Positions 1 through 10,540 of a DNA stretch of 64,000 nt are shown one piece after another. The position numbers and the translations under genes were made by a program. This DNA comes from Diaporthe sp. PMI_573. Lineage: Eukaryota > Ascomycota > Sordariomycetes > Diaporthales > Diaporthaceae. The stretch covers positions 496,001 to 560,000 of the forward strand of contig JAJTUP010000010.1 in assembly GCA_021399435.1 (NCBI GenBank). The letters run 5' to 3'. The stretch's first letter is position 1. Every line of letters starts with the position of its first letter. The notes under the pieces are model-generated. The model saw only the letters and a program-made list of their open reading frames with translations. It was not told where the DNA came from and ran no database searches.

Positions 1-1600
1 TCTAGCTCCTGGGCTTTTTGTGAGGACATCGTTAGACTAACGTCTTTCTGGTCCCAGCTCTTGAGAATTTTCCTGAAGAGGAGTCGTTGTGTGGGGCTCA
101 GTTGCTTCCGACGGGCATACCGGGCCACCATGCCACGTAGCTCTTGAGACTGCTTAGGGGTTGCAAAAAAGGTTCCTCGTGGTAGACAAAAGCACTTATC
201 GGTGCAAAAATGGCTACTGAAGCCATCGCTAGCAGCTAATTCCAGCGTTTTTGCTTCCTTTATGCGGTTATCTTTGATAAAGTGGCTTCCAAGTACCCTA
301 TGCTTAGACAACGGCCAAAGACCCGTCGCTTGCCAGCCAGAACGGATATTTGACTCCGTAAGTGCCTCTATTCGGGCCTTGTAATAGCAATAAAGGAAAC
401 GTTTCTTTGCCACGACTGACGATGAATCGTGCCCTCCTTGTTGGCCGAGATACTTCTTGAAGGCAGTCTTTAGAGGGCCGAAGACCGCTACATCTAGCGG
501 TTGAAGCATATGTGAGGTATGGGCTGGCAAAAAAACGATATACACCTTATTCGAGAAGCATTCCTACATGAAATCCACCGTTGTGTGTGTGTGGTGCCCA
601 TCGATCACGAGAAGGCGCCATTCAGAAGGGTCTTCTGGCGCCGTTAGCGGAAGGAAGACCCTCCGAAGCCAGTGGATGGCGATAGGTTCCTCCATCCACC
701 CCTTTTTCGTCGCCGTGAACTGCTAGCCGTCGTGATCTTCAAGGGCGATAGGAAACCACTGCTGTTGAATACTTAGTCCCTTGAAAATAATCAGAGGAAT
801 CAGGGACTTGCCCGTGGCAGAGATACACTCGAGGAAGGAGGTCCACGCTCTCGAATTAAAGTCCTTCTGAAGAAGCTCGCTGCTGTCAGAATAGCTGATA
901 GTCAGGGCCTTCTCTGACTTGCCCTCTATAAGCCTACCCTCGTCGGCGTTCCATCGGTTAGCCGGCTTAATCGCCTTCACGATAGGTAGCCCCATGAAGT
1001 CGAACCACGACCCGACGTTCTGTTTGGTGGCTGCCCTAAGCCGCTTTGCTTTAACGCGCTGATACTTACGGCTTCGGAGGATAGGGTGACGAAGGAGGAA
1101 GGCCCTTAGCTACTTTTTTCCGAGAGGATCAACCTCCTTCCCCGAGGAGCCCAGACAGGCCACCAGGGCCCTTGTTTCCCAGCGAGTCAGGGCATGGCCA
1201 AGGCTACTTTGGTTAACCAAAAACATCACCAATTAGTCCTCCTGATGGTCAGAAAGAACTCTCAGAGGGTTAGCAGCAACGTGATGGCTTTGTCAGCCGG
1301 CAAGACGACTTTGAAGTGTTGAGCGTGGAATATGCCAGGTCCTGGAAGCCTCCCTAACGGGCATGCCATCCCTGACCACCACGATGGCGTCATGCATCTC
1401 AAGTTCACCATAGGGCTTCATGATAATAAGGATAATGCCTGGAAGAAGTTTGGTGATCAGAAAAAAAGTCCTCGTGGAGAAAACGTTGAGTTTATGTAGG
1501 GTGTGTACAGACGCGTGCACGCGTGAACGCGGGTGTGGGCCGGCCGAGAACGGGGGTGGGCCGAGATCCGGGCCGGGCACGTTATGATGACAAATGTGCG
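1..1600 (-). mobile_element. pogo/Fot1-like DNA transposon, degenerate transposase (left end outside window)
   Basis: Read on the minus strand, a nearly continuous DDE transposase runs from an ATG at about 1421 to beyond position 1. In order it has a psq-type helix-turn-helix (REASRTWHIPRSTL), a CENP-B-like segment, the start of the DDE domain (NADEG near 930), the family block ISATGKSLIPLIIFKG (about 780-830), a second acidic block (VIDGHHTH near 600) and a basic C-terminus ending at the window edge. Several in-frame stops interrupt it; those near 720 and 565 sit where family members have or could have Trp, as expected from G-to-A change. A GC-rich stretch with GGGGGTGGGCCGA at 1552-1564 probably marks the element end, because a second relic at 4561 carries the same motif. 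The enzyme is inactive. Family assignment is firm, exact termini are not. Confidence 0.85.
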
Positions 1601-1604
1601 ATAA

Positions 1605-3700
1605 AAAGTAGCTGAAAGACGCACAGGATACTATTCACGACTGGATGAAAATCAGACGGATTCTGATCAAATTATACTTAGGCTGCGACTGGGGATCGCC
1701 AGTCCTGAATACTGGCAGTGCGAAGCACAGCATCTTTTCGGAGCGCTCTGGCGACGACTACTTGTCGAGCACGGTGTGACTGAAATGTCCACTGCAAGTT
1801 CCTGGCGGAAAGTCACGCAGGCATTGGAATACCTGTTGGGGAATTATGGCCTCTCTTCGAAAAAAGTGAGGGAGTGTCGATTCTCTATCGAAAGTGAAAG
1901 CTACTGGAAGCCTGAGGCGGAACTCCTCAGGCGCAAATAAGGGATAAGTACCGGCTCAAACGGACACGATTGCTGCCAGCCGACAGGGTATCAGCACGGA
2001 CAAGGTCACAAACCGGAGCGAAAAGCACGAGAGCGGGCAAGCCCAGGATCAGCGCCACGTCGCACCCTTTTCGGAAGCCACGGCATTGATTGGCTCTGTG
2101 CAATTGATTGAAAGACAGGTCTTTCCTTATTCAAACATCACTTCAACATTTCTGCGATAATCTATCCCTTCCAGATTTTGTGACGGCCTCGCGATTTGCC
2201 AATCCTGTCCCACAATCTGCGGAGTTCCACCTACAAAAAGTTATTCAGGCATTCGATTCTCGCGTTCCTGAGCTTATTCGACTCATAGCATCGGCATTAG
2301 TGCTAGATGCATTCCCCCCTGGGATGCACCGTAAGTTAGCCCCATGGTGTTGAATATCGCCTGTTCTGACCTCATTCGCAGACTTCCGCCCAAAAGACGT
2401 GTTCCAGGTTATTTACAAGCATATCATTGGACGATTGCATACTACGTTGGCTGTAGAAGCCTTCTTATCCCAAGTACAGAGTGCCTTCACCGCTATTGTC
2501 CTCAAGAATCGGGAGAATAAGTTGAAAGCGGCCACCTCGCATGCCCGTTTTCTGAGATCAATTGTACCGGTAGCCGCGGACATCGACCTGACCGGGACAT
2601 GCGTTTTCTGCCTCCTCAGGCGACCGATCTTCACCCTCGACTGCCGACATCAGCTCTGCTCCTACTGTGTTATCGCCGTCGGTGCAGCAGCTCGGAATTC
2701 TATATACTCGTTACTAACATGCCCTTGGTGCGAGAAGTCAAACAGCCGGCTGCTCTCATTAAAGCCACCGACCGCCGGATTTAGGATCCTCGACTTGGGC
2801 ATAGGTTCCGATATGGCCAAGATGTGCGCGTTTCTCAAGGAGCTTCACAGGAATAGCATCACCGCACTACCGCTGCGGGACTATTTTGACATTGTCAAAT
2901 GCAATGAGGCGTCTGGCCTGCTCCTTGTGCTCAGCCTTTTTGTAGAGGAGTGGTCTCTTGATGATGCTGCATACCACGTACGACGAGCAACAAAGACCAG
3001 AGTCCATAGGGGCTCGATTACCTTTGGCCCCCACCTATCTTGGCCCCTTTCCGCCCTTGAATGCGCAAATGGCACGAAAGTCGTCCATCACCAGTCACGC
3101 TCAGCACCAGAGGATTTTCAAGGGAGCAGCACTATTATCCGGTACGATGTCATTGTGGGCGGGAATGAATCAATCGACTCCATATCGAATCGCATACTTG
3201 CCGATTTCTTTTACATTGAACTAGTTGATCAGCCGTGTCTTGCCGAAATCTGCTTACTCAGGCTGAGATGCCGGGTGCAGCCGGGCCCCGCCTTTTCTAA
3301 TATCTTGAGGAAGTTTCGACAAAGCAGGATTTATTTCCGCGGCGACGAACCAAATTATTATATCTCACATCTGCTGCCGCCAGATGCATTACAAGGAATC
3401 AACTGTGGCGAGGATTTTACTCGACTCATCGAAGTTATGGTTTCCTCGCCGGCATCGAAAATAAGTGTCAAAACCGAGGGTGCTGATGGTCAGAGACGCC
3501 ATATCAGCGGAAGCCCTTGTCCCCTTGGGCAACTCATACGAGACCAAGGCCTGGATTGTTTTGTTTTTGGACAGCCGACACACAGTGAGTTTTGTGACCC
3601 GTCGGCGAGTCAAGAAAACAAGACAACAATGCGGCTGCACGCAGAGAAATTACAAAACACCTTCAGATCAATTGACATCGTGAATCGAGAGAAATTATAA
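1605..3700 (+). pseudogene. patatin/RING-type protein gene, disrupted and catalytically degenerate
   Basis: The clear core is two exons, 2108-2330 and 2382-3700, joined across a 51-nt GT-AG intron that restores the family phrase PPGMH-HFRPKDVF. Exon 2 encodes a C3HC4-like RING finger (CVFC at about 2600, then CRHQLC and CPWC) and the phrase KPPTAGFRIL that normally leads into the patatin oxyanion loop. The expected DGGGxRG reads GIGSDMAK and the expected GTSSGG serine motif reads KCNEASGL, so both catalytic elements are missing. Two TGA codons lie just upstream in the same frame (2105-2107 and about 15 nt earlier). A further open stretch at 1605-1940, one frame away, may be the 5' part. No ATG precedes it and the pogo element abuts it. 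I read this as a gene cut by the transposon and then decayed. Linking the 1605-1940 piece is inference. Confidence 0.65.
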
Positions 3701-3719
3701 GAAAGCAGAGTAAGTATCC

Positions 3720-4580
3720 TGGGGCGGACATACTGGAATACTCTCTTCCTCTCACCCTCATGGATGATAGATGGGGAAACGTCTATCTAGGCGATCGTGC
3801 TCTGTCAAGATCAGGCGGATCCCATATAGTAATGCTTGCTTCCACGACTTATGCTGTGGTATTGTGCTGATATCGATGACATCTATCCTTATGGCAGTGG
3901 CCATACCGCTCTTCTCCATTTGTTCGGTTCTCTATAATAGTATCAGCGATACCTCCTTCGTCGGCGTTGTGGCGATTTTCTGGCTTAATCTTAGCTATAG
4001 CCGGAAGGCGAAAGATAGCAAACCAGTCCCTAATTATCGTCGTTGTTGCTCCATTGACGCGGCTTAAGTGCATCCCTTGGGCCCTACAGCCCTTAATCTC
4101 TGGGTTTCTCATAAGGAAAGCACTTAACCATCGCTTGCCAAGTGGTGGTGGTCGAGTCTGAGATGTGGTCATCCGAGCGGCGAAGACCCTCAGTTCAAAA
4201 TGGGTTATAGGAAGCCCTAGCATCGCCTGGGTAAGAGCAAACTCGACCAACTTGCTTTCCTGAAGTGGTGATAGCCTCATCTGGGGTTCTGCTGCCGCCG
4301 TTTGGCTTTGGGCGCCGCGGAGGCGATTTCAAAGTGTAGTCCTAGGAATTCCCCATTCTGAAGATGCCTCTCGCTGACTGGCGCCATTCACGATAGCTTT
4401 GATAGCTACCAGCAGGTCTTCTTCGAGATACGGCTTCATTGTATGGTAATGATGAACTGTGCAAAGTATGAAGAGAAGACAAAAGTCTGGTGGAAAGTTA
4501 TGATGGTCGAAGCAAGGGAGGGTGCCTGACGCGCACCCGCGTCAGGAATGGGCCGAAGCAGGGGGGTGGGCCGAAGGGGG
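3720..4580 (-). mobile_element. second pogo/Fot1-like transposon relic, truncated
   Basis: On the minus strand a transposase start is visible near 4440 (MKPYLEEDLL, then the psq helix-turn-helix REASSEWGIPRTTL), followed at once by a TGA. The frame continues through 4280-3849 with the CENP-B-like segment NPEIKGCRAQ and the phrase KPENRHNADEGG that opens the DDE domain. It then loses similarity, so most of the catalytic domain is absent. Upstream, GGGGGGTGGGCCGAA at 4561-4575 matches the end motif of the element at 1552, giving the probable terminus. The two relics are homologous but diverged. The 3720 boundary is a guess. Confidence 0.75.
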
Positions 4581-4827
4581 CGTCGTTGACTTAATAAGTC
4601 GAACCCACTCCTATGTTGAATGTATCATATAAACATTTTGGTCGGAAGGAGAGGAGCAAGATGAGCGTATTGCAGTATTAATCCAACCAACTCACAAGCG
4701 ACCGGATCCTCTCTTGGCATATTGCCGCCTTTGTGCATCTTATTAACAATAACCACTTGTTGGCCCTGACACTGCGCTCAGAATGACTCTCTAAAGTCGT
4801 TTTTATTGGGGAATGCGCCTTAAACAT

Positions 4828-5145
4828 TCAGCCAACGCCTGGCCAATGCTTAATGCTCAAGTCTTTTACCACCCATGGTCGGATGTCATCGTTGTGTTGA
4901 ACTTCTCCTAGGCTCATAGAAGCCTCGACTCTGATGATAACAAACCATTTGCCTCGATGGAGAATCATATCTGTGATATCGAGAATTCGGTGGGTACCTG
5001 GCAACATTTCTGGAGGATATAGCGGGATGACTTTGTGATCGTTTTTCGTGGGGTGAAAAAAGTCCTTCCATCCATCGAAGCGGGCAAAAAAACTATTTAA
5101 AGCTTTGGTATCCAGATTATTCACATCTGTAACAGGCCATGCCAC
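4828..5145 (-). CDS. possible hypothetical ORF, 105 codons, unrecognised
   Basis: An ATG-initiated open frame on the minus strand encodes 105 residues with a believable composition (phrases DITDMILHRGKWF and HNDDIRPWVV), but I do not recognise a family. No signal peptide or membrane segment is visible. It lies between two decayed regions, so it may be a fragment of a lost gene. Confidence 0.15.
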   Translation of the reverse strand: MAWPVTDVNNLDTKALNSFFARFDGWKDFFHPTKNDHKVIPLYPPEMLPGTHRILDITDMILHRGKWFVIIRVEASMSLGEVQHNDDIRPWVVKDLSIKHWPGVG

Positions 5146-5149
5146 TTGA

Positions 5150-5630
5150 GAAGACTATATCACAACGGAGGGCTTACTACCCTGGAGACTGAAGCGGTTA
5201 AAAATCCAGAAATTCTGGAGGGAGCATAACAATAGATGGCGAAGCCGCCTAACTCCTCCCAGCCATCCCCCCAGCGGAAGCCCCAACACACCACTCTGCC
5301 CCTGCTACCCGCATGACCGAGCGGCCACCCTGTACAACCAGGCCGTCTTAGATGTTCTCTGATTTCATGATAATACATCAAGTCACCTTGGTATTGTTTC
5401 TCTCAACCCTTACGACGTCGCTGTCGAAAGTTCCCAATATGCCTAGAGGCGCTTATAATGTTTCCCCCTATAATTCATTGGGATCACATAAGAAGGAGCT
5501 TAGAAGGTGTGCTTCATCACGTTTGGAAAGACGATTTGCGGCCTGAAAATACGAGGATCCGGTGATATGAGCAATATGGTAGGTGAATTACTGACAAGTT
5601 ACCTGCCCTCTTTCCGCACGATAACAACCC
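5150..5630. other. intergenic stretch, nothing recognised
   Basis: Short overlapping open frames occur on both strands but none has recognisable motifs or convincing composition. I see no RNA gene or repeat here. Confidence 0.4.
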
Positions 5631-5635
5631 TCCAC

Positions 5636-6230
5636 CTATGCGATATTTTTTTCAATTTGTTCATATCCTCCATGCGGAGGGCCTGCTGGCAGGGCGTGTC
5701 CTTGGGGAGGCGTCGACCATCTGTCTGAGAGCGTAATAGCTGCCGAAGCCCTTCTACAGCTCCACCGTAGTATAGTTGATGCAGAATCAATTTTTCTAGT
5801 CTCAGGTTGTAGCTGATGAGGACATCTTGGCCGGACAGGGAGAAACGCAATGATGTCGTCGTGCATCGCTCGTCCGCTGCGCTGTAAGTGGTAAACCCAG
5901 TAGAGGCAGGCATATCGGAGGTCTTCAGGGACGTTGCTATCTATGTCATTCTGGTCGATTTCGGCTGGACGCGCAGCCCAGCTTTCGAATATCGCAAATG
6001 CCCTGTTTGAGCCGCACTTCCATGCGCTGAATTGAAGACCACTGGACTTTTGTACCGCTCTCGTTTCTGTAGGCGAATTGCATGACGACGCTGCTGGTGA
6101 CCTGCATGGATGTCGACCGACTGAGCAAAGGGTGATCTGGGCTGACGTAGATTGTGAACTTACCCATATGTGCGTTGCTGGCTTTACAGCAAGCACCGGG
6201 GAAGGAATATTGTGTTCCGTTCATGCGCAT
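5636..6230 (-). pseudogene. fragment of an NLR-type (NACHT/WD-repeat-like) incompatibility gene
   Basis: Two overlapping minus-strand frames together carry the conserved stretch found between the NACHT and repeat domains of fungal NLR/HET-E-type proteins. One frame has RLKQGICDIRKLG, the next has NVPEDLRYACLYWVYHLQRSG, and then a run resembling the DDxxxAFL region. The match jumps frame near 5950, and neither the nucleotide-binding domain nor WD repeats are present. This is a short frameshifted remnant. Fungal NLRs act in heterokaryon incompatibility and self/non-self sensing, but this piece cannot. Identification rests on the CxYWVxHLQ phrase, which is distinctive. Confidence 0.6.
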
Positions 6231-6623
6231 CTATCCCAATTGCTTACACAACACCCTTGACAGTTCTCTTCTTCAAAAGGCCCAATTTTGGCAAGTATTC
6301 CCTTTTGGTAAGTCATGAAATCCATCTGTCTGTTCCTTACATAGGCCTGATGTCGATGTTACCTCCGGGGCTGACAATATGTGGTTAGATAGAGTCTGAA
6401 TGTGGTGGGCGTACAAGCTGCTTGAAGAAGTCTATGTATAAAATGACCTCTGCACTGGTCATCCACACTTTTGTCGCAGCGCGCTGCCTCAATAGCCAAA
6501 ATAATAAGCCAAATACCCTCATAATAAATTAGGTTCTGCGTGTAGCAAATGGCTGGACAGGTACTAGTTCTTGACGTAGAAGAGTTTGTCTGTGGTCTAG
6601 GATTAATGCTAATGGACCAACAT

Positions 6624-6845
6624 TCATCTCACCCATATCCTCAAACATTTAGCGTACATAAAGCTTTGTACAAAGCCGAAAGCTTTGATGTGGCAGTTGG
6701 GCAACCGCTCGACGTAATCGATGCCGTCCGTGTTGGCAAATTTCTCGCGGTAGTAGGCAGACTTCGCGCAGAGAAGAACTTCAGATGGCCAGGGCTGGGG
6801 ACCACTGGTCTCGCAGAATATCCAAGAAGATGCTTCCATTTGCAA
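6624..6845 (-). pseudogene. possible BTB/POZ domain fragment
   Basis: The minus-strand frame reads SEVLLCAKSAYYREKFA, then LPNCHIKAFGFVQSFMYAKCL. This resembles the central BTB/POZ core (HKxxLCxxSxFF followed by a later LYT-like helix) of small fungal BTB proteins. Flanking BTB elements are missing and a stop follows directly. A plus-strand open frame (6549-6911) overlaps it but looks like a shadow. Low certainty. Confidence 0.35.
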
Positions 6846-7170
6846 GACCTAGTTGGAGCTTGGGATAAGGAGATCGCGGAAGATGAAGCTGTATTGATGC
6901 CTTCGCTCTAGAACCCCTGGTGGTTTATCTGTTAGTCAGCCCTATATCTACAAACGAATCGATCGTGAACTTTCAAAGAACAAACCTGTGTCCCATTTGA
7001 TCAATTTAATGGAAGTCCTGCCCTTTACCTAAATGTCTTTCATTTTAGCAACCTATATTTCCAACATTTGAAGACATTCATCTGATTGCCACCCTACTAG
7101 CTATCAAGTCGCATTTACTTTTATTTCAAGCTTACCCCCAAGGCATGCGTGCCCTAGGACGGTAGGTGGT

Positions 7171-7407
7171 TTAGACCTTGCGGAAATCTTGCAAAACAGG
7201 AGATATCAGCTCAAAGGCGTGGTAGATATCATCTCGGACCTTGGCACCGGTGATGACAATCTTTCCACTGACAAAGATCAGGAGCACGACCTTGGGCCTG
7301 ACCATGCGATAGATAAGACCAGGGAACAACTCAGGCTTATAGGAGCTGAAGTTGTGGTGTCGAGAAGCCAGGGAATACGAGTGAGAGCGTTTCACCTGGG
7401 CCAACAA
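7171..7407 (-). pseudogene. orphan C-terminal fragment of TATA-binding protein (TBP)
   Basis: The last about 60 residues of this minus-strand frame are unmistakably the C-terminal end of [19 protein letters not shown], then [19 protein letters not shown] and [15 protein letters not shown], ending at a stop where genuine TBP ends. Upstream of [10 protein letters not shown] the similarity stops: the expected CDIKFPIRLEG segment is replaced by unrelated residues, and the first TBP repeat is absent from the window. TBP is a single essential general transcription factor, so this is a partial duplicate, not the working gene. A few substitutions at conserved positions fit relaxed constraint. Confidence 0.85.
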
Positions 7408-7838
7408 GTAACCCTATCCAACAAGACTCTTTTCGAGCAATCGATGGCGTTATGTCGAGTGATCAAGTTGTCTTATATAGAAATCCGGCAACGGTCGTCC
7501 TGCCGGGTGATTCTTGACACTTCACGGTGCTGTGATAGCAACTCTTGTACTTCTGTCTGAGCGGTAAGCAGATGATGATAACTCATCATTCTGAGTACTT
7601 TATGACAGTACGAGTTACTGTTCCTGTTAAAACACTGTGCAAGAATGTGCTGCCTAGGCCCTTGCTTTTATAAAAGACGTTCTTCGTGAAATGTGCTTCG
7701 CTACAGGAGCTTATACAGAATCGGCCCAATCGGCATTAGGGAAACAGTGGATAAACGCTTAGGCCTTTAAGTGCGCAGCGCCTGTACAGTACTGTGTCTA
7801 TATTGATGATGATCGGTTGCCTTTGAGAGGATAGCGCC

Positions 7839-8381
7839 GTGTTGGATAGGCTCCCTGTCATCCAATTACACCGGCGTACTATTATTCGCGACTACGGAAT
7901 GCCTATCTACAAAGCGAGCTCCCGATCGGCCCTACTTGCAGCACTGGAAGGCTGTCTTGAAGGACACGAGTCTTTACAGAGGGCAAGCCTCCTCCATCGA
8001 GACATCTCAATCAACAATCTCATGATCAACGAAAATGCCGACAACCCCTCTTGGCATTCGTTCTTGATTGAACTTGATCTCGCCATCTGAGAACGACGAG
8101 ACTCAGTCTCGGGGGCACAGGGAAAGACGGGCACAAGGGCTTTCATGGCAATCGGTGCGCTTCTGGGCGAACAGCATTCCTTTATGCACGATCTCGAGTA
8201 ATTCTTCTGGGTCCTCTTCTGGATATGCATCCACTGCAACGGGCCAGACGAGAGCAGGGTCGTTCCACGGTTTGATAAGTGGAACTACGTGGACACGGGA
8301 GAGCTGGCAGAACTGAAAAAGGGTCAGGTATCCCACCAGGACACTCTAAGTTATCGCAGCCGTCACACTGTTCGCCGTTAG
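7839..8381 (+). pseudogene. FunK1-type fungal kinase, C-lobe fragment with two premature stops
   Basis: One frame runs from 7839 to 8381 with stops only at 8088 (TGA) and one TAA near 8190. It carries the hallmarks of fungal FunK1 kinases: IRDYGMPIYKASS, the catalytic loop LLHRDISINNLM (HRD about residues 53-55), the metal-binding region ELDLAI, then RAFMAIGALLG and FFWVLFWICIH and KWNYVDTGELAELKKGQVSH. The match ends near 8340. The N-lobe is missing and the rest of the C-lobe is cut where the Zn2Cys6 fragment on the other strand begins. Fragment, non-functional. Confidence 0.8.
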
Positions 8382-8676
8382 TGCGCTGAGCCCTTGGGGC
8401 ATATTTATGATTGCAGGTTTGCAGTCTAATTACCTTTGTCTTCTTCATTCTACACCTCTCACATGCCTTCCATGCCCTCTTGTGCTTCACATCAGCCATT
8501 GAGTGCGTAGGCTGACTGTCTGATGGGATTGGCGAGTGGATGTGTGAGTGGGATATGGTGGTTGAACGCTTGGCGACACGGTGCGCAGGCTTAGTGGATT
8601 TTGCGCCGGGACTATGTCTCTTTGCTGTTGTTGGGTGTTGATGTTGTTGTCCATCTAGAGGAGGGCTATGTTCCAT
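8345..8676 (-). pseudogene. 5' fragment of a Zn2Cys6 transcription factor gene
   Basis: The minus-strand frame starts at ATG 8676 and has a low-complexity Ser/His/Pro-rich leader, then KACERCRMKKTK. A 66-nt GT-AG intron (8368-8433, on the minus strand GTAATTAG to GAACAG) joins this to CDGCDN, completing CX2CX6C, the first half of a Zn2Cys6 binuclear cluster. The intron length is a multiple of three and contains no stop, so a read-through frame also exists. The second half of the cluster and all downstream domains are absent because sequence from about 8340 is the FunK1 fragment. It reads as a truncated gene end. Confidence 0.55.
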
Positions 8677-8876
8677 TTTTACGTACGTTGTTATGGAGGC
8701 CGCTATGGCTGGAGATGAAATAAAATATGAGAGCTGGATTAACGCCGCTGTCGAAGCTAGGCGACGTGGAGGTAGTGTGAGACTGGTTAAAAAAAAGGAA
8801 AGAGGAAGAAACTTAGATATTCGCACAACCAAAATCAGTGCCACACTACTTTTGTTTACTAAGCAGCGTTGCAGTT

Positions 8877-9202
8877 AATCACAGCCATTTAACACACTTC
8901 ACAACCCCCTATATTTATACAAGTGACACTTTACTATACGACTATATTTCTACATTTGTGAGATATTGCGGTACGCAAACTATTTAGAGGAATTAACACT
9001 GAACCCTGTGCGTAGTGGCAAGGCCAAATTGCAATATAGTGGTCTTTTGTTGCATGCTTCAGAGAAAATATGATGCCGTCCAATACTGTACTATATAATG
9101 ACGCACGACTAATCTTGTGTCTAAGACCCATCCCCTTGGTATATATCCTTGTCTAGTGGGTTCTCTCTATTCACAATCTTTCCCTAGCAACCATCACTTA
9201 CA
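8877..9202. other. intergenic, possible promoter of the 9203 ORF
   Basis: AT-rich non-coding DNA. A TATATATCC run at 9139-9147 lies about 60 nt upstream of the ATG at 9203, followed by a pyrimidine-rich leader. Nothing else was recognised. Confidence 0.3.
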
Positions 9203-9445
9203 ATGAGCTCTAAGTTGTCTCATTTTATCGCAGATTTGCCCTCCCTAGCAAAACATTTAACTGTCATATCTGCTGAGCTCGCCGACGTTGCCCACCAGAA
9301 TTCTCTTACCAACGACATGTGGTGTCCGGGAGAGGCTTCAGGACTTGCAAAACCTGTCAATCAACAGAGTCTCAATCCGTCACATATCATTAGCGTGAGC
9401 AAATCGATGACTTTTGATTTCATCTCTGCGCATAAAGCCCTCTGA
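9203..9445 (+). CDS. hypothetical short protein, 80 codons
   Basis: An ATG in a good context (CTTACAATG) follows a pyrimidine-rich leader and a TATA-like run, and the frame stays open for 80 codons. No family, signal peptide or membrane helix is recognised. It could be the first exon of a gene whose remainder was replaced by the gypsy fragment downstream. Confidence 0.3.
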   Translation: MSSKLSHFIADLPSLAKHLTVISAELADVAHQNSLTNDMWCPGEASGLAKPVNQQSLNPSHIISVSKSMTFDFISAHKAL

Positions 9446-9717
9446 CTTTAAGAATGTAGGATATCAGACTTGTGTATAGTTCAACACAGGTTCGACTACA
9501 AAACTTATACCTTTAGTTGCTGGACTAGAATGCCCGCAGGTATTGCCAGACTCGTAAATAATAACTTGCAAGCCATTGGATACCAGCTCGTTACTATCAG
9601 TCATTTATGTCCGACACTACAGAATGCACTCAATCAACAAGATAAGGCCTACTGCAACAGCCAGCGCACAAAACAAGCCTCCCATAAATCTTGTCAGAAT
9701 GAACTTGGTCGTCTCTT

Positions 9718-9850
9718 TGGGTGAGTTCGCCGCCTGTTGCGTCGTCAGAGGCGTCTGTGTGTATCTCGAATTCCTTGGTAGGATCTGCTTCTTCGAATAC
9801 TGGGTTCTTGGTGACTCTGTTTTTGATTTCGTCAAGTGCTTAAGCAGGTG
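9718..9850 (-). mobile_element. Ty3/gypsy pol fragment (RT-RNase H junction)
   Basis: On the minus strand one frame reads LDEIKNRVTKNPVF, then PTKEFEIHTDASDDATGGELTQRDD. That is the connection between reverse transcriptase and RNase H of Ty3/gypsy elements, including the first catalytic Asp (HTDAS). Similarity ends at about 9718. The larger annotated-looking frames overlapping here are out of frame with it. Isolated fragment. Confidence 0.7.
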
Positions 9851-10540
9851 GCCCCCTGACCCATTCCATGCCCAGCAATATCGGTGCCTACGGGATGGGC
9901 GGTTACGCCAGTCGGGAGGTTGATCAGGCTTGGTGGAGGGTCAGGCCCAGCTTAACAGGCCTCTGCCGGCGCAACTTCAAATCCGAGAGGCTCTTATTTT
10001 GATCCGACCATTATGACTCACGCCGTCGTGAGCCACTCTGGCAGCTGATGTTTGCTTCTGCCAGCTTCAATGTTGGTGACGTAACCTGCGCGATTATGCC
10101 AGTTTCCTTGACATAGCGGTGTGATTATTTACCTAACGTGGCAAGTCGCGGTTACCTTGAGTCCTTTGAAATTTACCCACACGTCTAACTATTCCATAAA
10201 AGGAAGATTCAAGTTTTAGAGGAGCAAGACCTGTAGCCAAGAGTTAATTGCCGCGACAGTAGATGGGGCAAGAACTATAAGGATAGGTAGGATGGTATTA
10301 AGAACCTCGTTCTCTAGCAAACAAATTGAAGGCTCGTAAGTCAGAATTTAGTCGTGCTTCTTATACTCTTCCGTGCTCACCTAAGGATTCTATCAGTCAC
10401 TTTATGCCCTAATATCATCTTTTATATGCAAATCACCACGGGAGAGGCGGGAGAGGCAGGAGAGCAGTTCTTGATACTGGCACATCGAGAAGTCATGCAA
10501 ATTCGGTTAAGGATCGCCAGTAGCAATGTTTTACTTTTCG
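9851..10540. other. transposon-derived non-coding DNA
   Basis: No gene was recognised. At 10127-10158 lies TGATTATTTACCTAACGTGG and following bases, which recur in C-to-T-decayed form at 14404, so this piece belongs to a repeat family present twice in the window. Confidence 0.35.
10127..10158 (+). repeat. short dispersed repeat, less mutated copy (pairs with 14404-14435)
   Basis: The two copies share TGATTATTTACCTAAC exactly. The following CGTGGCAAGTCGCGGTTA reads CATAACAAGTTGTAGTTA in the second copy. All differences are transitions of the RIP type. Probably a transposon end. Confidence 0.5.

Noticed and set aside
6549..6911. 120-codon plus-strand frame
   Set aside because: Composition is unconvincing and the opposite strand carries the BTB-like phrase, so it is treated as a shadow.
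8182..8844. 220-codon minus-strand frame as one intact gene
   Set aside because: It reads through a 66-nt intron without stops and its 3' half is the complement of the FunK1 fragment, so only the 5' part (zinc cluster) is meaningful.
9617..9835. Minus-strand frame with a hydrophobic C-terminus as a membrane protein
   Set aside because: A different frame over the same DNA encodes a clear gypsy RT-RNase H block, so the apparent helix is chance.
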